Positions 26,987 to 37,244 of a stretch of 64,000 nt of DNA are shown here, one piece after another; positions within the stretch are counted from its first letter, which is position 1, and each line of letters begins with the position of its first letter. The position numbers and the translations under genes are program-made. Origin of the DNA: Hominifimenecus microfluidus (lineage in GTDB: Bacteria; Bacillota; Clostridia; Lachnospirales; Lachnospiraceae); assembly GCA_020687485.1 (NCBI GenBank), contig JAJEQR010000001.1, positions 57,563 through 121,562 on the forward strand, given 5' to 3'. The notes beneath the pieces were generated by a model. The model was given only the letters and a program-made list of their open reading frames with translations. It was not told the DNA's origin and searched no databases.

Positions 26987-28480
26987 TTACTGAACTCCCA
27001 GGAATTTCTTGATTACATCGACCATTTCATCCTTCTCGCATACGGTATGATGCAAAACAGGTGCGGTGCGGATATCCTCGATCGCCTGCGGAATCTTCAC
27101 TCCGGAGATACGGTTCAACTCATCGATCAGAGCAAAATCCTCGACATCGTTGTACTTCTGATCAATCGCGGACATGACACTGCGGGTGAACTTGTACGGA
27201 CTGGCTGTGGAAGCGATTACCGTCTTGCGGGTATCGCCAGTCTCCTTCCGGTACTGCTTCGCTACATGAACGGCAACCGCCGTATGAGTATCCATGATAT
27301 AGCCAGCATTCTGATATACCTCGCGGATTACATCCGCTGTACCCTGCTCATCCGTATAGTTGCCGTAGAAATCTTTCAGCTGACCTCTCATATCCTCATT
27401 CAGAGTGTAGCGTCCGTCCTTCGACAGTTCATTCATGAACTCCGCATTCTTTGCGGAATTCTCGCCGACGATACGATAAATCAGGCGCTCCAGGTTGCTG
27501 GAAATCAGGATATCCATGGATGGAGAACTTGTCAGGATGAACTCGCGGTTGCGGTCATACGTACCGGTGCGGAAGAAATCGAAGAGAACTTTGTTCTCAT
27601 TGGAGGCGCAGATCAGCTTCGCGATCGGAACGCCCATATTCTTCGCGTAGAAAGCTGCCAGGATGTTGCCAAAGTTGCCGGTCGGCACAACCACATTCAT
27701 CTCCTCACCGTCCGCGATCTCGCCCTGTGCCAGCAGCTGCGCATACGCGTATGCGTAGTAGGCAACCTGGGGAACCAGACGTCCGATGTTGATGGAATTG
27801 GCAGAAGAGAACTGATAGCCAGCGGCATCCAGCTCCTTCTCCAGCTCTCTGTTATTGAAGATCGCCTTCACGCCGCTCTGTGCATCGTCAAAGTTGCCAT
27901 GGATACCAACAACATGCGTATTCGCGCCACGCTGTGTGACCATCTGCTTCTCCTGAACCGGGCTGACGCCATCCTTCGGGTAGAATACAATGATCTTCGT
28001 GCCGGGTACATCCGCGAAACCTGCCAGAGCTGCCTTGCCGGTATCGCCGGAGGTAGCGGTCAGAATGACGATATCGTTCTTAATACCGTTCTTCTTCGCG
28101 GATACTGTCATCAGATGCGGCAGGATCGACAGCGCCATATCCTTGAATGCGATCGTTGCGCCATGGAAAAGCTCCAGATAATACATATCCTCCACCTTTA
28201 CCAGAGGGGCGATCTTTTCGGTATCGAACTTGCTGTCATATGCTTTCTCAATACAGCTGCGAAGCTCCTCTTCCGTAAAGTCTGTCAGGAACTCCTTCAT
28301 AACCTGATAGGCAACTTCCTGATAGGGCATGGAAGCCAGCTCCTTCATGGAGACGGAAAGCTTTGGGATGGCGGAGGGGACAAACAGACCTCCGTCTCTG
28401 GCAAGACCCTGCAGGATCGCCTGACTGGCAGTAACAGGGGCGCTGTCGCTGCGGGTACTCTTATAGTATAATTCGCTCAT
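26987..28480 (-). CDS. thrC: threonine synthase
   Basis: PLP enzyme turning O-phosphohomoserine into threonine. The 497-residue length, the start YYKSTRSDSAPVTASQAILQGLARDGGLFVP and the PLP-lysine motif AFKDMALS (Lys about 113) fit the long threonine synthase class; TATSGDTGKAAL binds the phosphate. The gene follows ilvC by 103 bp with no obvious promoter in the gap, so it may be read through from the ilv promoter; a hairpin in the gap could tune this. Confidence 0.95.
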   Translation of the reverse strand: MSELYYKSTRSDSAPVTASQAILQGLARDGGLFVPSAIPKLSVSMKELASMPYQEVAYQVMKEFLTDFTEEELRSCIEKAYDSKFDTEKIAPLVKVEDMYYLELFHGATIAFKDMALSILPHLMTVSAKKNGIKNDIVILTATSGDTGKAALAGFADVPGTKIIVFYPKDGVSPVQEKQMVTQRGANTHVVGIHGNFDDAQSGVKAIFNNRELEKELDAAGYQFSSANSINIGRLVPQVAYYAYAYAQLLAQGEIADGEEMNVVVPTGNFGNILAAFYAKNMGVPIAKLICASNENKVLFDFFRTGTYDRNREFILTSSPSMDILISSNLERLIYRIVGENSAKNAEFMNELSKDGRYTLNEDMRGQLKDFYGNYTDEQGTADVIREVYQNAGYIMDTHTAVAVHVAKQYRKETGDTRKTVIASTASPYKFTRSVMSAIDQKYNDVEDFALIDELNRISGVKIPQAIEDIRTAPVLHHTVCEKDEMVDVIKKFLGVQ

Positions 28481-28524
28481 ACTTATAAATCTCCTTTGCT
28501 TTTTCTCGGCCCTGGATAACAGAG

Positions 28525-28553
28525 AAGGCTGCCGAAGAATATACGGCAGCCTT
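28525..28553 (-). terminator. hairpin between ilvC and thrC
   Basis: Stem GGCTGCCG / CGGCAGCC (28527-28534 and 28544-28551). On the minus strand it is followed only by TTCTCTG, a weak tail, so it may stop part of the transcripts or protect the ilv mRNA rather than end the operon. Confidence 0.55.
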
Positions 28554-28583
28554 TATCATTCTCCAGATATCATTCAGTAAAGA

Positions 28584-29630
<1,047 letters not shown>

Positions 29631-29720
29631 TTATAGCTACGAGTCATGTTCGATACTCGAAACCATCACTTTGAGAATGCCTGTTCTCCTACTGCTTCGC
29701 ACTTTCGGCATCAAAAAGTA

Positions 29721-30209
29721 CTAATGCTCGAATGAGCCGCGTGCCAGACCGGTGATACCAGTGCGCGCCACCTGCAGAATCTTATAGCCGGACAACAGAT
29801 TCAGGAACGCCTCCAGCTTGCTTTCTCTGCCTGTCAGTTCAATGATCACGGAATTCTCCGCCACATCCACGATGCTCGCACGGAAAATCTCAGCGATCGC
29901 AATAATCTGCTGACGTTTCTCAGGATCCACCTCGACCTTGATCAGAACCAACTCACGGCATACCGAAGCTTCCTCCGGAAGGATCTTGACATCGACCACA
30001 TCCACCTGCTTCGCCACTTGCTTGCTCAGCTGCTCAATCACAAGATCCTCACCGCTGCTCACAATCGTCATACGGGAAAATGCAGGGTTCTGTGTCTCTC
30101 CTACTGTCAGACTGTCAATGTTATAACCGCGTCTGCTGAACAGACCGGCGATCCGGCTCAGTACACCGGAAGAGTTCTCTACCAGCAGAGATAATACGAC
30201 TCTCTTCAC
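29721..30209 (-). CDS. ilvN: acetolactate synthase small subunit
   Basis: Regulatory subunit of acetohydroxyacid synthase giving feedback inhibition by valine. It begins with an ACT domain (VVLSLLVENSSGVLSR, GYNIDSLTVGETQ) and has a C-terminal small-subunit domain; 162 residues is standard. The start is a GTG at 30209, preceded by AAAGGAGAGG at good spacing; a longer open frame upstream is not family-like. The catalytic subunit gene (ilvB) is not adjacent and must be elsewhere. The promoter at 30312-30340 serves ilvN and probably ilvC. Confidence 0.94.
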   Translation of the reverse strand: MKRVVLSLLVENSSGVLSRIAGLFSRRGYNIDSLTVGETQNPAFSRMTIVSSGEDLVIEQLSKQVAKQVDVVDVKILPEEASVCRELVLIKVEVDPEKRQQIIAIAEIFRASIVDVAENSVIIELTGRESKLEAFLNLLSGYKILQVARTGITGLARGSFEH

Positions 30210-30311
30210 GAAATCCTCTCCTTTTGTTCGTTCATTCGGGACTCCCGCCGTCCGGAACATCCACACCTGAAAAGCCAGGCATTTCCGTTTCCTCTCTCAG
30301 GAATCTTCTGT

Positions 30312-30363
30312 ATTTTATCACAAGTTTTTGCAGGTGTAAACCATGTTTTTCAAGGTTTACACC
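30312..30363 (-). promoter_or_regulatory. ilvN-ilvC promoter with overlapping dyad operator
   Basis: Minus strand: TTTACA (30335-30340), 17 bp, TAAAAT (30312-30317). The -35 box lies inside one arm of a perfect 10-bp inverted repeat GGTGTAAACC / GGTTTACACC (30333-30342 and 30354-30363) with an 11-base spacer, so the arms are two helix turns apart. No T-run follows, so this is more likely an operator than the terminator of the MATE gene. Confidence 0.7.
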
Positions 30364-30394
30364 GTGTTCCGACTTTTTATATTCAATTAACTTA

Positions 30395-31780
30395 TCAATC
30401 TTCCGTTTTTTCATCCGGGATCGGCTTGATTTCCTTCCGATATGCATACATCAAGAAGAAAATGCACAGGATTACACCGGCAACTTCTGCAATCGGGAAG
30501 GACCACCACACTAGATTCAGCACACGGAACCGTGACAGAATGTATGCCGCAGGAAGCAGTACCACCAGCTGGCGGATCAGCGAGAACATCAAACTCAGAA
30601 ATCCATGCCCAAGCGCCTGGAATACCGAGGAGGAAACCACGCAGAAACCAGCGAAGGTAAAGCTCAGGCTGATGATTCGCAGCGCCGGAATTCCGATGGC
30701 CAGCATATCCTCGGAAGCATCAAACAGCCGCAGCAGATCGCCAGGAATCAGTTGGAATACTGCAAGTCCGATCAGCATAATGCTGATCGCATAGATAACC
30801 GACAGGCGGATTGTGCGGATCATACGCTTCTTCTTTCTGGCACCCAGGTTATACGCCAGGATCGGCACCATACCGTTGTTCAGGCCGAAGGTCGGCATGA
30901 ATACAAAGCTCTGCAGCTTGTAATACACGCCGAATACCGCCGTTGCTGTGGAGCTGAATGTCATAAGAATCTTATTCATACCAAAGTTCATCACAGAACT
31001 GATGGATGCCATAATGATCGACGGAACGCCGACAGCATAGATATGACGGATAATCTCACCGTCCGGCCGGAATCCGCGGAAGGAATAATTCAGCTCGGTG
31101 TTCTTCTTCAGATTAAAGAAGACCGCCAGGCATGCCGCAATCGTCTGCCCCACAACTGTCGCCAGAGCCGCGCCAGCCACCCCCATCTTCGGGAAACCAA
31201 GCAGACCAAATATCATGATTGGATCCAGAATAATATTAATCACCGCTCCCGTCAGCTGCGTAACCATGGAATAAATGCTCTTGCCGGTCGCCTGCAACAA
31301 TCGTTCCATCGTGATCTGCATGAACAGGCCGATGCTCCAGATCGTACAGATCCGGGTATATACCGTACCGGCCTCCACGATCTCCGCGTCGTTCGTCTGC
31401 ACTGCAAAGAACATATGGGAAAATACACCGCCGACAATTGCGAATACAATCGCGCTTACTACCAGCAGAAAAATACCGTTCTTCGCTGTGCGGTTTGCCC
31501 GGTCAAAGTTCTTCTCACCCAGACTGCGGGACAACAGGGCATTGATACCGACGCCGGTACCGGTCGCCACGGAAATCATCAGGTTCTGTACCGGGAAAGC
31601 CAACGATACCGCCGTCAGCGCATTTTCACTGACACGGGCTACGAACATGCTGTCCACGATGTTGTATAACGCCTGCACGATCATGGAAATCATGATCGGC
31701 AGGGACATACTGATCAGCAGACTGTTGATTGGCCGGGTTCCCATCGGGTTTTCTTTCTGAACTGTCTTCTCTTCAGCCAT
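30395..31780 (-). CDS. MATE family efflux transporter
   Basis: Second MATE exporter of the window, 461 residues with about 12 membrane segments. N-terminus MGTRPINSLLISMSLPIMISMIVQALYNIVDSMFVAR is characteristic of the NorM/DinF-like group common in Clostridia; residues FGMNKILMTFSSTATAVFGVYYKLQSF lie in the second half. Not closely related to the exporter at 7916-9244. Substrate unknown. Divergent from the ABC importer genes at 31916, with a 135-bp shared intergenic region. Confidence 0.92.
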   Translation of the reverse strand: MAEEKTVQKENPMGTRPINSLLISMSLPIMISMIVQALYNIVDSMFVARVSENALTAVSLAFPVQNLMISVATGTGVGINALLSRSLGEKNFDRANRTAKNGIFLLVVSAIVFAIVGGVFSHMFFAVQTNDAEIVEAGTVYTRICTIWSIGLFMQITMERLLQATGKSIYSMVTQLTGAVINIILDPIMIFGLLGFPKMGVAGAALATVVGQTIAACLAVFFNLKKNTELNYSFRGFRPDGEIIRHIYAVGVPSIIMASISSVMNFGMNKILMTFSSTATAVFGVYYKLQSFVFMPTFGLNNGMVPILAYNLGARKKKRMIRTIRLSVIYAISIMLIGLAVFQLIPGDLLRLFDASEDMLAIGIPALRIISLSFTFAGFCVVSSSVFQALGHGFLSLMFSLIRQLVVLLPAAYILSRFRVLNLVWWSFPIAEVAGVILCIFFLMYAYRKEIKPIPDEKTED

Positions 31781-31834
31781 AAACTTCTCCTTCTCTTCTT
31801 TCTTATTCTATATCATTTTTTCTATAACTTATCT

Positions 31835-31863
31835 AGTTTAACGTAAACACTGTACCATGTCAA
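31835..31863 (-). promoter_or_regulatory. promoter of the MATE gene
   Basis: Minus-strand TTGACA (31858-31863), 17 bp, TAAACT (31835-31840). The divergent ABC operon must use a promoter in the same 135 bp; a TACAAT box near 31880 is the best candidate. Confidence 0.6.
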
Positions 31864-31915
31864 TATATAAAAATTCGCATACAATAAAGCATACTTTCTG
31901 ATAAGGAGGAGAACG

Positions 31916-32677
31916 ATGGAACCTGTTGTGGAACTGCAAAATGTCAGTTATTCCTATCACCGGCCGGACCGGGAGATCCGGTCGCTTCATCATCTTTCTT
32001 TTTCTGTTCTTCCCGGTGAATTTGTCGCGATTGTCGGTCCATCCGGCTGCGGCAAATCCACACTGCTGTCCCTGATATGTGGCCTGCTGCAGCCGGAAGA
32101 GGGAGAAGTCATCATTCGCGCCCGCCGTACCGGCTTTATGCCGCAGAAGGATCACCTGCTGGAATGGCGCAGCATCTTTCGCAACGCCATTCTGGGTCCG
32201 GAGATGCAGCATCACAATACTCTGGAAGTACAGGAAGCTGTCCGCAATATGCTGAGTGCCTATGGTCTCGACAGCTTTCAGAACGCGCGTCCGTCCGAGC
32301 TGTCCGGCGGAATGCGTCAGCGCGCTGCACTGATCCGCACGCTGGCACTTCAGCCGGATCTTCTGCTTCTGGATGAACCATTCTCCGCACTGGACTATCA
32401 GACACGTCTGGAAGTATCCGATGATATCGGCGGTATTCTCCGCAGAGAGAAGCGCACCGCTGTTCTTGTTACTCATGATCTCTCAGAAGCAATCAGCCTG
32501 GGGAACCGTGTGATTGTACTCTCCGGCCGACCGGCACGTGTCATCGCGTCCGTGCCGATCGCCTTCGCGCATGATAAATGCACAACGGAACCTCTGTCGC
32601 CGCTCGCGCGCAGGAATGCACCGGAATTTGCCGGCTATTTCAACCACATCTGGAAGGAGCTTCGCGAACATGGATAA
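31916..32677 (+). CDS. NitT/TauT-type ABC transporter ATP-binding protein
   Basis: Cytoplasmic ATPase (253 residues) of an importer of the nitrate/sulfonate/thiamine-precursor type. Walker [19 protein letters not shown]-loop FMPQKDHLLEWRS, signature LSGGMRQRAALIRTL, Walker B LLLLDEPFSALD and switch His in LVTHDLSEA are all intact; FMPQ.D.LLPW-like wording is typical for SsuB/TauB relatives. The ATG follows AAGGAGGAGAACG. The gene overlaps the permease gene by 8 bases. No substrate-binding protein is encoded nearby, so the substrate stays open. Confidence 0.9.
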   Translation: MEPVVELQNVSYSYHRPDREIRSLHHLSFSVLPGEFVAIVGPSGCGKSTLLSLICGLLQPEEGEVIIRARRTGFMPQKDHLLEWRSIFRNAILGPEMQHHNTLEVQEAVRNMLSAYGLDSFQNARPSELSGGMRQRAALIRTLALQPDLLLLDEPFSALDYQTRLEVSDDIGGILRREKRTAVLVTHDLSEAISLGNRVIVLSGRPARVIASVPIAFAHDKCTTEPLSPLARRNAPEFAGYFNHIWKELREHG

Positions 32678-33473
32678 GAATTCAAATACGATCTCGCCCG
32701 GGCAGAAAGCCTACCTGGAAGCAGAGCACCGCAAGCATCTGCGCATCCGTCTGGGAAGGTTTCTGCTGTTGTTTCTGTTTCTCATGCTGTGGGAAGCCTC
32801 TGTCCGTCTCGGACTTCTGAACGATTTTATCTTCAGCAGCCCCACTCGGATCGTCCGCACATTCTTCACAATGGCGGAGGACAGAAGCATCTTCCTGCAC
32901 ACCGGCATCACCATCGGAGAGACTCTGATCAGCTTCCTGCTCGTCACCGTCTTAAGCGCTGCAGCCGCCGTCCTTCTGTGGAAATGTGACACACTGGCGA
33001 AGATCCTGGAGCCGTGCCTCGTCATACTTAACAGCCTGCCGAAATCGGCTCTTGCTCCGGTGCTGATCGTATGGCTCGGCAATAACATCCGCACGATTAT
33101 TGTCGCCGCCGTCTCCATTGCCGTCTTCGGCTCCATCATCACACTGCTCACTGGCTTTCTCGAGACCGATCCGGAGAAAATCAAACTGATCTACTCCCTC
33201 GGCGGAGGTGAGCGCGACGTTATGATGAAGGTCATGATACCTGGCTCTATCCCACTGCTGGTCAGCACAATGAAGGTCAATATCGGACTCTGTCTCGTCG
33301 GTGTAATCATCGGAGAATTTCTCGCTGCCAACCGTGGACTCGGCTATCTGATCATCTATGGCTCACAGGTCTTCAAGATGGATTATGTGATCCTCTCCAT
33401 CGTCATCCTGTGCATCGTATCCGCCCTGCTCTACCGCGGCGTCGGAGTGATCGAGAGGAAAGTGGGAAGATAA
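32670..33473 (+). CDS. NitT/TauT-type ABC transporter permease
   Basis: Integral membrane partner of the preceding ATPase. The 267-residue protein has six predicted helices and the binding-protein-dependent permease (EAA) motif around IYSLGGGERDVMMKVMIPGSIP. Start at ATG 32670 inside the end of the ATPase gene; open frames further upstream overlap that gene and are rejected. Typical partner (SsuA/TauA/ThiY-like binding protein) is missing from this locus. Confidence 0.9.
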   Translation: MDKNSNTISPGQKAYLEAEHRKHLRIRLGRFLLLFLFLMLWEASVRLGLLNDFIFSSPTRIVRTFFTMAEDRSIFLHTGITIGETLISFLLVTVLSAAAAVLLWKCDTLAKILEPCLVILNSLPKSALAPVLIVWLGNNIRTIIVAAVSIAVFGSIITLLTGFLETDPEKIKLIYSLGGGERDVMMKVMIPGSIPLLVSTMKVNIGLCLVGVIIGEFLAANRGLGYLIIYGSQVFKMDYVILSIVILCIVSALLYRGVGVIERKVGR

Positions 33474-33488
33474 AGCGGCACAAACAGA

Positions 33489-33528
33489 GAAAAGGCATGA
33501 ACCTCCGGATTGGGAGTTCATGCCTTAA
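33489..33528. terminator. bidirectional terminator between convergent ABC genes
   Basis: 11-bp perfect stem AAGGCATGAAC / GTTCATGCCTT (33492-33502 and 33516-33526) between the stop codons of the plus-strand permease and the minus-strand exporter gene, 70 bp apart. Confidence 0.8.
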
Positions 33529-33543
33529 ATACATCCATAAGCT

Positions 33544-35478
33544 CTATGCAGTCTCCTCCGCAAAGTTGCCCGTGTACAACTGGTAATATTTGCCTTTCTT
33601 CGCGATCAGTTCCTCATGGCTTCCTCTCTCGATAATGCGTCCCTGCTCCAGAACCATAATACAGTCACTGTTGCTGACCGTAGAAAGACGATGCGCGATC
33701 ACGAACGTCGTGCGGCCCTTCATCAGATGGTCCATACCCTGCTGTACCAGCGTCTCTGTGCGGGTATCAATCGAGGACGTCGCCTCATCCAGAATCAGCA
33801 CCGGCGGATCTGCCACCGCCGCCCGCGCAATCGCCAGCAGCTGGCGCTGTCCCTGGCTCAGGTTGCCTCCGTCCCCCGTCAGCTTTGTATTGTATCCGTC
33901 CGGAAGCCGGGTGATGAAACCATCCGCATTTGCCAGCTTCGCTGCCGCGATGCACTCTTCATCCGTCGCGTCCAGACGGCCATAGCGGATATTATCCATA
34001 ACCGTTCCCGTAAAGAGGTGTGTATCTTGCAGCACGATGCCCAGCGAGCGGCGCAGATCCGACTTGCGGATCTTATTGATATTGATACCGTCATAACGAA
34101 TCTTGCCGTCCTGAATATCGTAGAAACGATTGATCAGGTTCGTGATCGTCGTCTTGCCGGCGCCAGTGCTTCCCACGAACGCAATCTTCTGGCCGGGTGT
34201 CGCATACAGATCAATATTATGCAGTACAATCTTTTTCTCATCGTATCCGAAATCCACATCGTTGAAGACCACATCGCCGATCAGCTTCGTATACGTCTGC
34301 TTATGCTCTCTCGGATCCTTCCAGGCCCATACGCCCGTACGCTCCTTACACTCTGTAATCGTACCGTCATCTGCGATCTTCGCATTCACCAGCTCCACAC
34401 AGCCGTCATCCGTCTCGGACTTCTCATCCAGCAGATGGAAGACACGATCCGCGCCGGCCAGCGCCATTACGATCGCGTTCAGCTGCTGACTGATCTGCGT
34501 AATCGGCTGCGTAAAGTTCTTATTCAGCGTCATAAACGACACCAGAGTACCAAGCGTCAGTCCGCCATAGCCCTTCAATGCAAGAATCGCGCCGATCACC
34601 GCGCAAAGCACGTAGCTGATATTTCCCAGATTGGCATTAATCGGCATCAGGATATTGGCAAAGGTGTTCGCCTTCTTCATGTTCACGCGCAGTTCCTCAT
34701 TGCGCTGCTTAAACTCCTCCAGGCTCTTCTCCTCGTGACAGAATACTTTCACGACTTTCTGGCCGTTCACCATCTCCTCCACGAATCCGTTCAAGGAACC
34801 GATGGACTTCTGCTGCGCAATAAAGAAAGCACCGGAAAGCTTCGTGAGTTTCTTCGCTGTCAGCGTCATCACGCCTACCATCACAATCGTCAGAATTGTC
34901 AGTGGTATATTCAGTACAATCATGCTGACAAATGTCATGACGACAGTTACCATAGAGTTGATCACCTGCGGCATACTCTGCCCGATCAGCTGACGCATGG
35001 TATCGACATCATTCGTGTAGATCGACATAATATCGCCGTGCGCATGCGTATCAAAATACTTAATCGGCAAGGATTCCATATTCGTGAACAGATCCAAACG
35101 CAGGTTCTTCAGCGTACCCTGGCTGACATTTACCATGATACGGTTATAGACATAGGCACTCACCACACCGACGGCATAAATTCCCGCCAGGGACAGCAGT
35201 GCCGATGCCAGAGGACCGTAATCCACACTGCCGGAAGATGCCGATGTCAGCAGCGGAACAACATAATCATCGATCAGGGAGCGCATGAACAGGGTTCCTC
35301 TCAGGGTTGCCGCCGCAGACAGCAGAATAAACACAACCACCAGGAAGCAGTGTATCTTATAATTTTTGAAAATATAAGCGAAGATGCGCTTCATCACCTG
35401 ACCGGGCTTCTCCACCTTCGGACGCGGCCCCATTCCCCGGGGGCCCGGTCCTTTTACTACTTTTACTTTCTCTGCCAT
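33544..35478 (-). CDS. ABC exporter half-transporter, consensus ATPase site subunit
   Basis: Fused membrane and nucleotide-binding domains (644 residues): a proline/glycine-rich cytoplasmic N-tail, six membrane helices to about residue 340, then the ATPase with Walker A GSTGAGKTTI, signature LSQGQRQL (Gln replaces the first Gly of LSGGQ) and Walker B LILDEATSSID with catalytic Glu. Together with the preceding gene, which has Asp in place of that Glu, it fits a heterodimeric BmrCD/TM287-288-type drug exporter in which one of the two sites is degenerate. There is an extra loop of about 40 residues at the start of the ATPase domain (VELVNAKIADDGTITECKER). Confidence 0.92.
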   Translation of the reverse strand: MAEKVKVVKGPGPRGMGPRPKVEKPGQVMKRIFAYIFKNYKIHCFLVVVFILLSAAATLRGTLFMRSLIDDYVVPLLTSASSGSVDYGPLASALLSLAGIYAVGVVSAYVYNRIMVNVSQGTLKNLRLDLFTNMESLPIKYFDTHAHGDIMSIYTNDVDTMRQLIGQSMPQVINSMVTVVMTFVSMIVLNIPLTILTIVMVGVMTLTAKKLTKLSGAFFIAQQKSIGSLNGFVEEMVNGQKVVKVFCHEEKSLEEFKQRNEELRVNMKKANTFANILMPINANLGNISYVLCAVIGAILALKGYGGLTLGTLVSFMTLNKNFTQPITQISQQLNAIVMALAGADRVFHLLDEKSETDDGCVELVNAKIADDGTITECKERTGVWAWKDPREHKQTYTKLIGDVVFNDVDFGYDEKKIVLHNIDLYATPGQKIAFVGSTGAGKTTITNLINRFYDIQDGKIRYDGININKIRKSDLRRSLGIVLQDTHLFTGTVMDNIRYGRLDATDEECIAAAKLANADGFITRLPDGYNTKLTGDGGNLSQGQRQLLAIARAAVADPPVLILDEATSSIDTRTETLVQQGMDHLMKGRTTFVIAHRLSTVSNSDCIMVLEQGRIIERGSHEELIAKKGKYYQLYTGNFAEETA

Positions 35479-35480
35479 AC

Positions 35481-37244
35481 TTATGCCTCCTTTCTGTCAG
35501 CCGCCGGCTGATCAAAATCTCCGCCTCCGCCGCGGGTCTGCGTCTCGTAAATCTCACGGTAGATCGTATTATTCTTCAGAAGATTCTCATGTGTATCAAA
35601 ACCATTAATCCGACCGTCGTCCATGACAATGATGCGGTCCGCATCCTGCACGCTGCTGATGCGCTGCGCGATAATCAGCTTCGTAGTTCCGGGGATAGTC
35701 TCCGCGAATGCCGCGCGGATCTTCGCGTCCGTCGCCGTATCAACCGCACTGGTGGAATCATCCAGGATCAGAATCTTCGGCTTCTTCAATAACGCTCTGG
35801 CAATGCAGAGACGCTGTTTCTGTCCACCAGACACGTTCGTACCGCCCTGTTCGATATAAGTATCGTAACCATCCGGCAGCTGAGTGATAAATTCGTCGGC
35901 GCAAGCCTGGCGGCAGGCCTCCTCACACTCTTCTCTCGTTGCATTCTCATTGCCCCAGCGCAGGTTCTCCAGAATCGTGCCAGAGAAAAGAACATTCTTC
36001 TGCAGCACAACCGCCACCTGATTGCGGAGTGCTTCCATATCGTACTCGCGCACATCGCGGCCTCCGACCAGAACCTTACCTCCGGTCACATCATACAGAC
36101 GGCTGATCAGATTCACCAGACTGGATTTGCCGCAGCCGGTTCCGCCGATCACGCCGATCGTCTCGCCGGACGCGATCGAGAAATCGATATCCTTCAGCGT
36201 TGGCTCCTTACTGTTCTTCTTATAGGAAAAATCCACATGCTCAAAGCGGATGCTTCCATCTGCCACCTCCGACAGAGGTTCGCCGGGGTTTGCCATATCC
36301 GGCTTTTCATTCAGCACCTGCGCAATACGGCGGCCACTGGCCAGACTCATCGACAGCATGACGAAAATCATGGACAGCATCATCAGGGACATCAGAATGC
36401 TCATCACATACGTGAACATGGAAGTCAGCTCACCAGTCGTCAGGCTTCCGGATACGACAAAGTGTGCGCCGAACCAGGACAGACCGATGATACATCCGTA
36501 TACAACAAACATCATGACCGGATTGTTAAATGCCAGGATGCTCTCCGCCTTTACGAACATCTGATACAGGTTCTCCGCCGCTTTCGTGAACTTTTCATTC
36601 TCATATTTCTCTCTTACATACGCCTTCACAACACGGATCGCGGATACATTCTCCTGAATACTGGCATTCAGCTCATCGTAGCGGGTAAACGCCGCGTCGA
36701 ACAGCTTCATGGTCTTGCTCACGATCAGTGCCAACACGCAGCCAAGAATCAGAACTGCCGCAACGAAGATCAGACTTAGCTGTACATGAATGAAGAAACA
36801 CATCACCATGCTGCTGATCAGCATCAGAGGCGCGCGCACCGCGATACGAATACACATCTGATACGCGTTCTGAAGATTCGTCACATCCGTCGTCATACGT
36901 GTAACCAGGCCAGCCGTACTGAACTTGTCAATGTTTGAGAAAGCGAACTGCTGGATCTTCTCATACTGCGCCAGGCGAATATTCGCCGCAAAGCCGGCGG
37001 ACGCCGACGCTGCATATTTACCGGCCAAAATGCCGAACAGCAGACTGAACATCGCCATCACCAGCATAATCGCTCCATATTTATATACATTATTGATATT
37101 GCCTACTTCGATTCCCTTATCGATGATCGCCGCTGTGATAAAGGGAATCAGCACTTCCATAAATACTTCCAGTGCAGAAAACAGCGGGGTCAGCAGAGTG
37201 TCCCGCTTATACTGCTTCACATAACCGAGCAGTGTCTTTATCAT
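35481..37244 (-). CDS. ABC exporter half-transporter, degenerate ATPase site subunit
   Basis: 587 residues: six membrane helices, then an ATPase domain with Walker A GGTGCGKSSL, signature [15 protein letters not shown] and Walker B ILILDDSTSAVD. The residue after the Walker B Asp is Asp, not Glu, the usual mark of the non-catalytic half in heterodimeric exporters. It overlaps the MarR gene by 4 bases and is followed 2 bases later by the second half, so the three genes form one operon with the regulator first, as in many drug-responsive exporter operons. Confidence 0.93.
   Translation of the reverse strand: MIKTLLGYVKQYKRDTLLTPLFSALEVFMEVLIPFITAAIIDKGIEVGNINNVYKYGAIMLVMAMFSLLFGILAGKYAASASAGFAANIRLAQYEKIQQFAFSNIDKFSTAGLVTRMTTDVTNLQNAYQMCIRIAVRAPLMLISSMVMCFFIHVQLSLIFVAAVLILGCVLALIVSKTMKLFDAAFTRYDELNASIQENVSAIRVVKAYVREKYENEKFTKAAENLYQMFVKAESILAFNNPVMMFVVYGCIIGLSWFGAHFVVSGSLTTGELTSMFTYVMSILMSLMMLSMIFVMLSMSLASGRRIAQVLNEKPDMANPGEPLSEVADGSIRFEHVDFSYKKNSKEPTLKDIDFSIASGETIGVIGGTGCGKSSLVNLISRLYDVTGGKVLVGGRDVREYDMEALRNQVAVVLQKNVLFSGTILENLRWGNENATREECEEACRQACADEFITQLPDGYDTYIEQGGTNVSGGQKQRLCIARALLKKPKILILDDSTSAVDTATDAKIRAAFAETIPGTTKLIIAQRISSVQDADRIIVMDDGRINGFDTHENLLKNNTIYREIYETQTRGGGGDFDQPAADRKEA

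Noticed and set aside
32514..32669. 52-codon upstream extension of the NitT/TauT permease
   Set aside because: Lies inside the ATPase gene out of frame; ATG 32670 gives a normal family N-terminus.
33616..35511. 631-codon open frame on the plus strand
   Set aside because: Antisense to an ABC exporter gene with all motifs intact on the minus strand.
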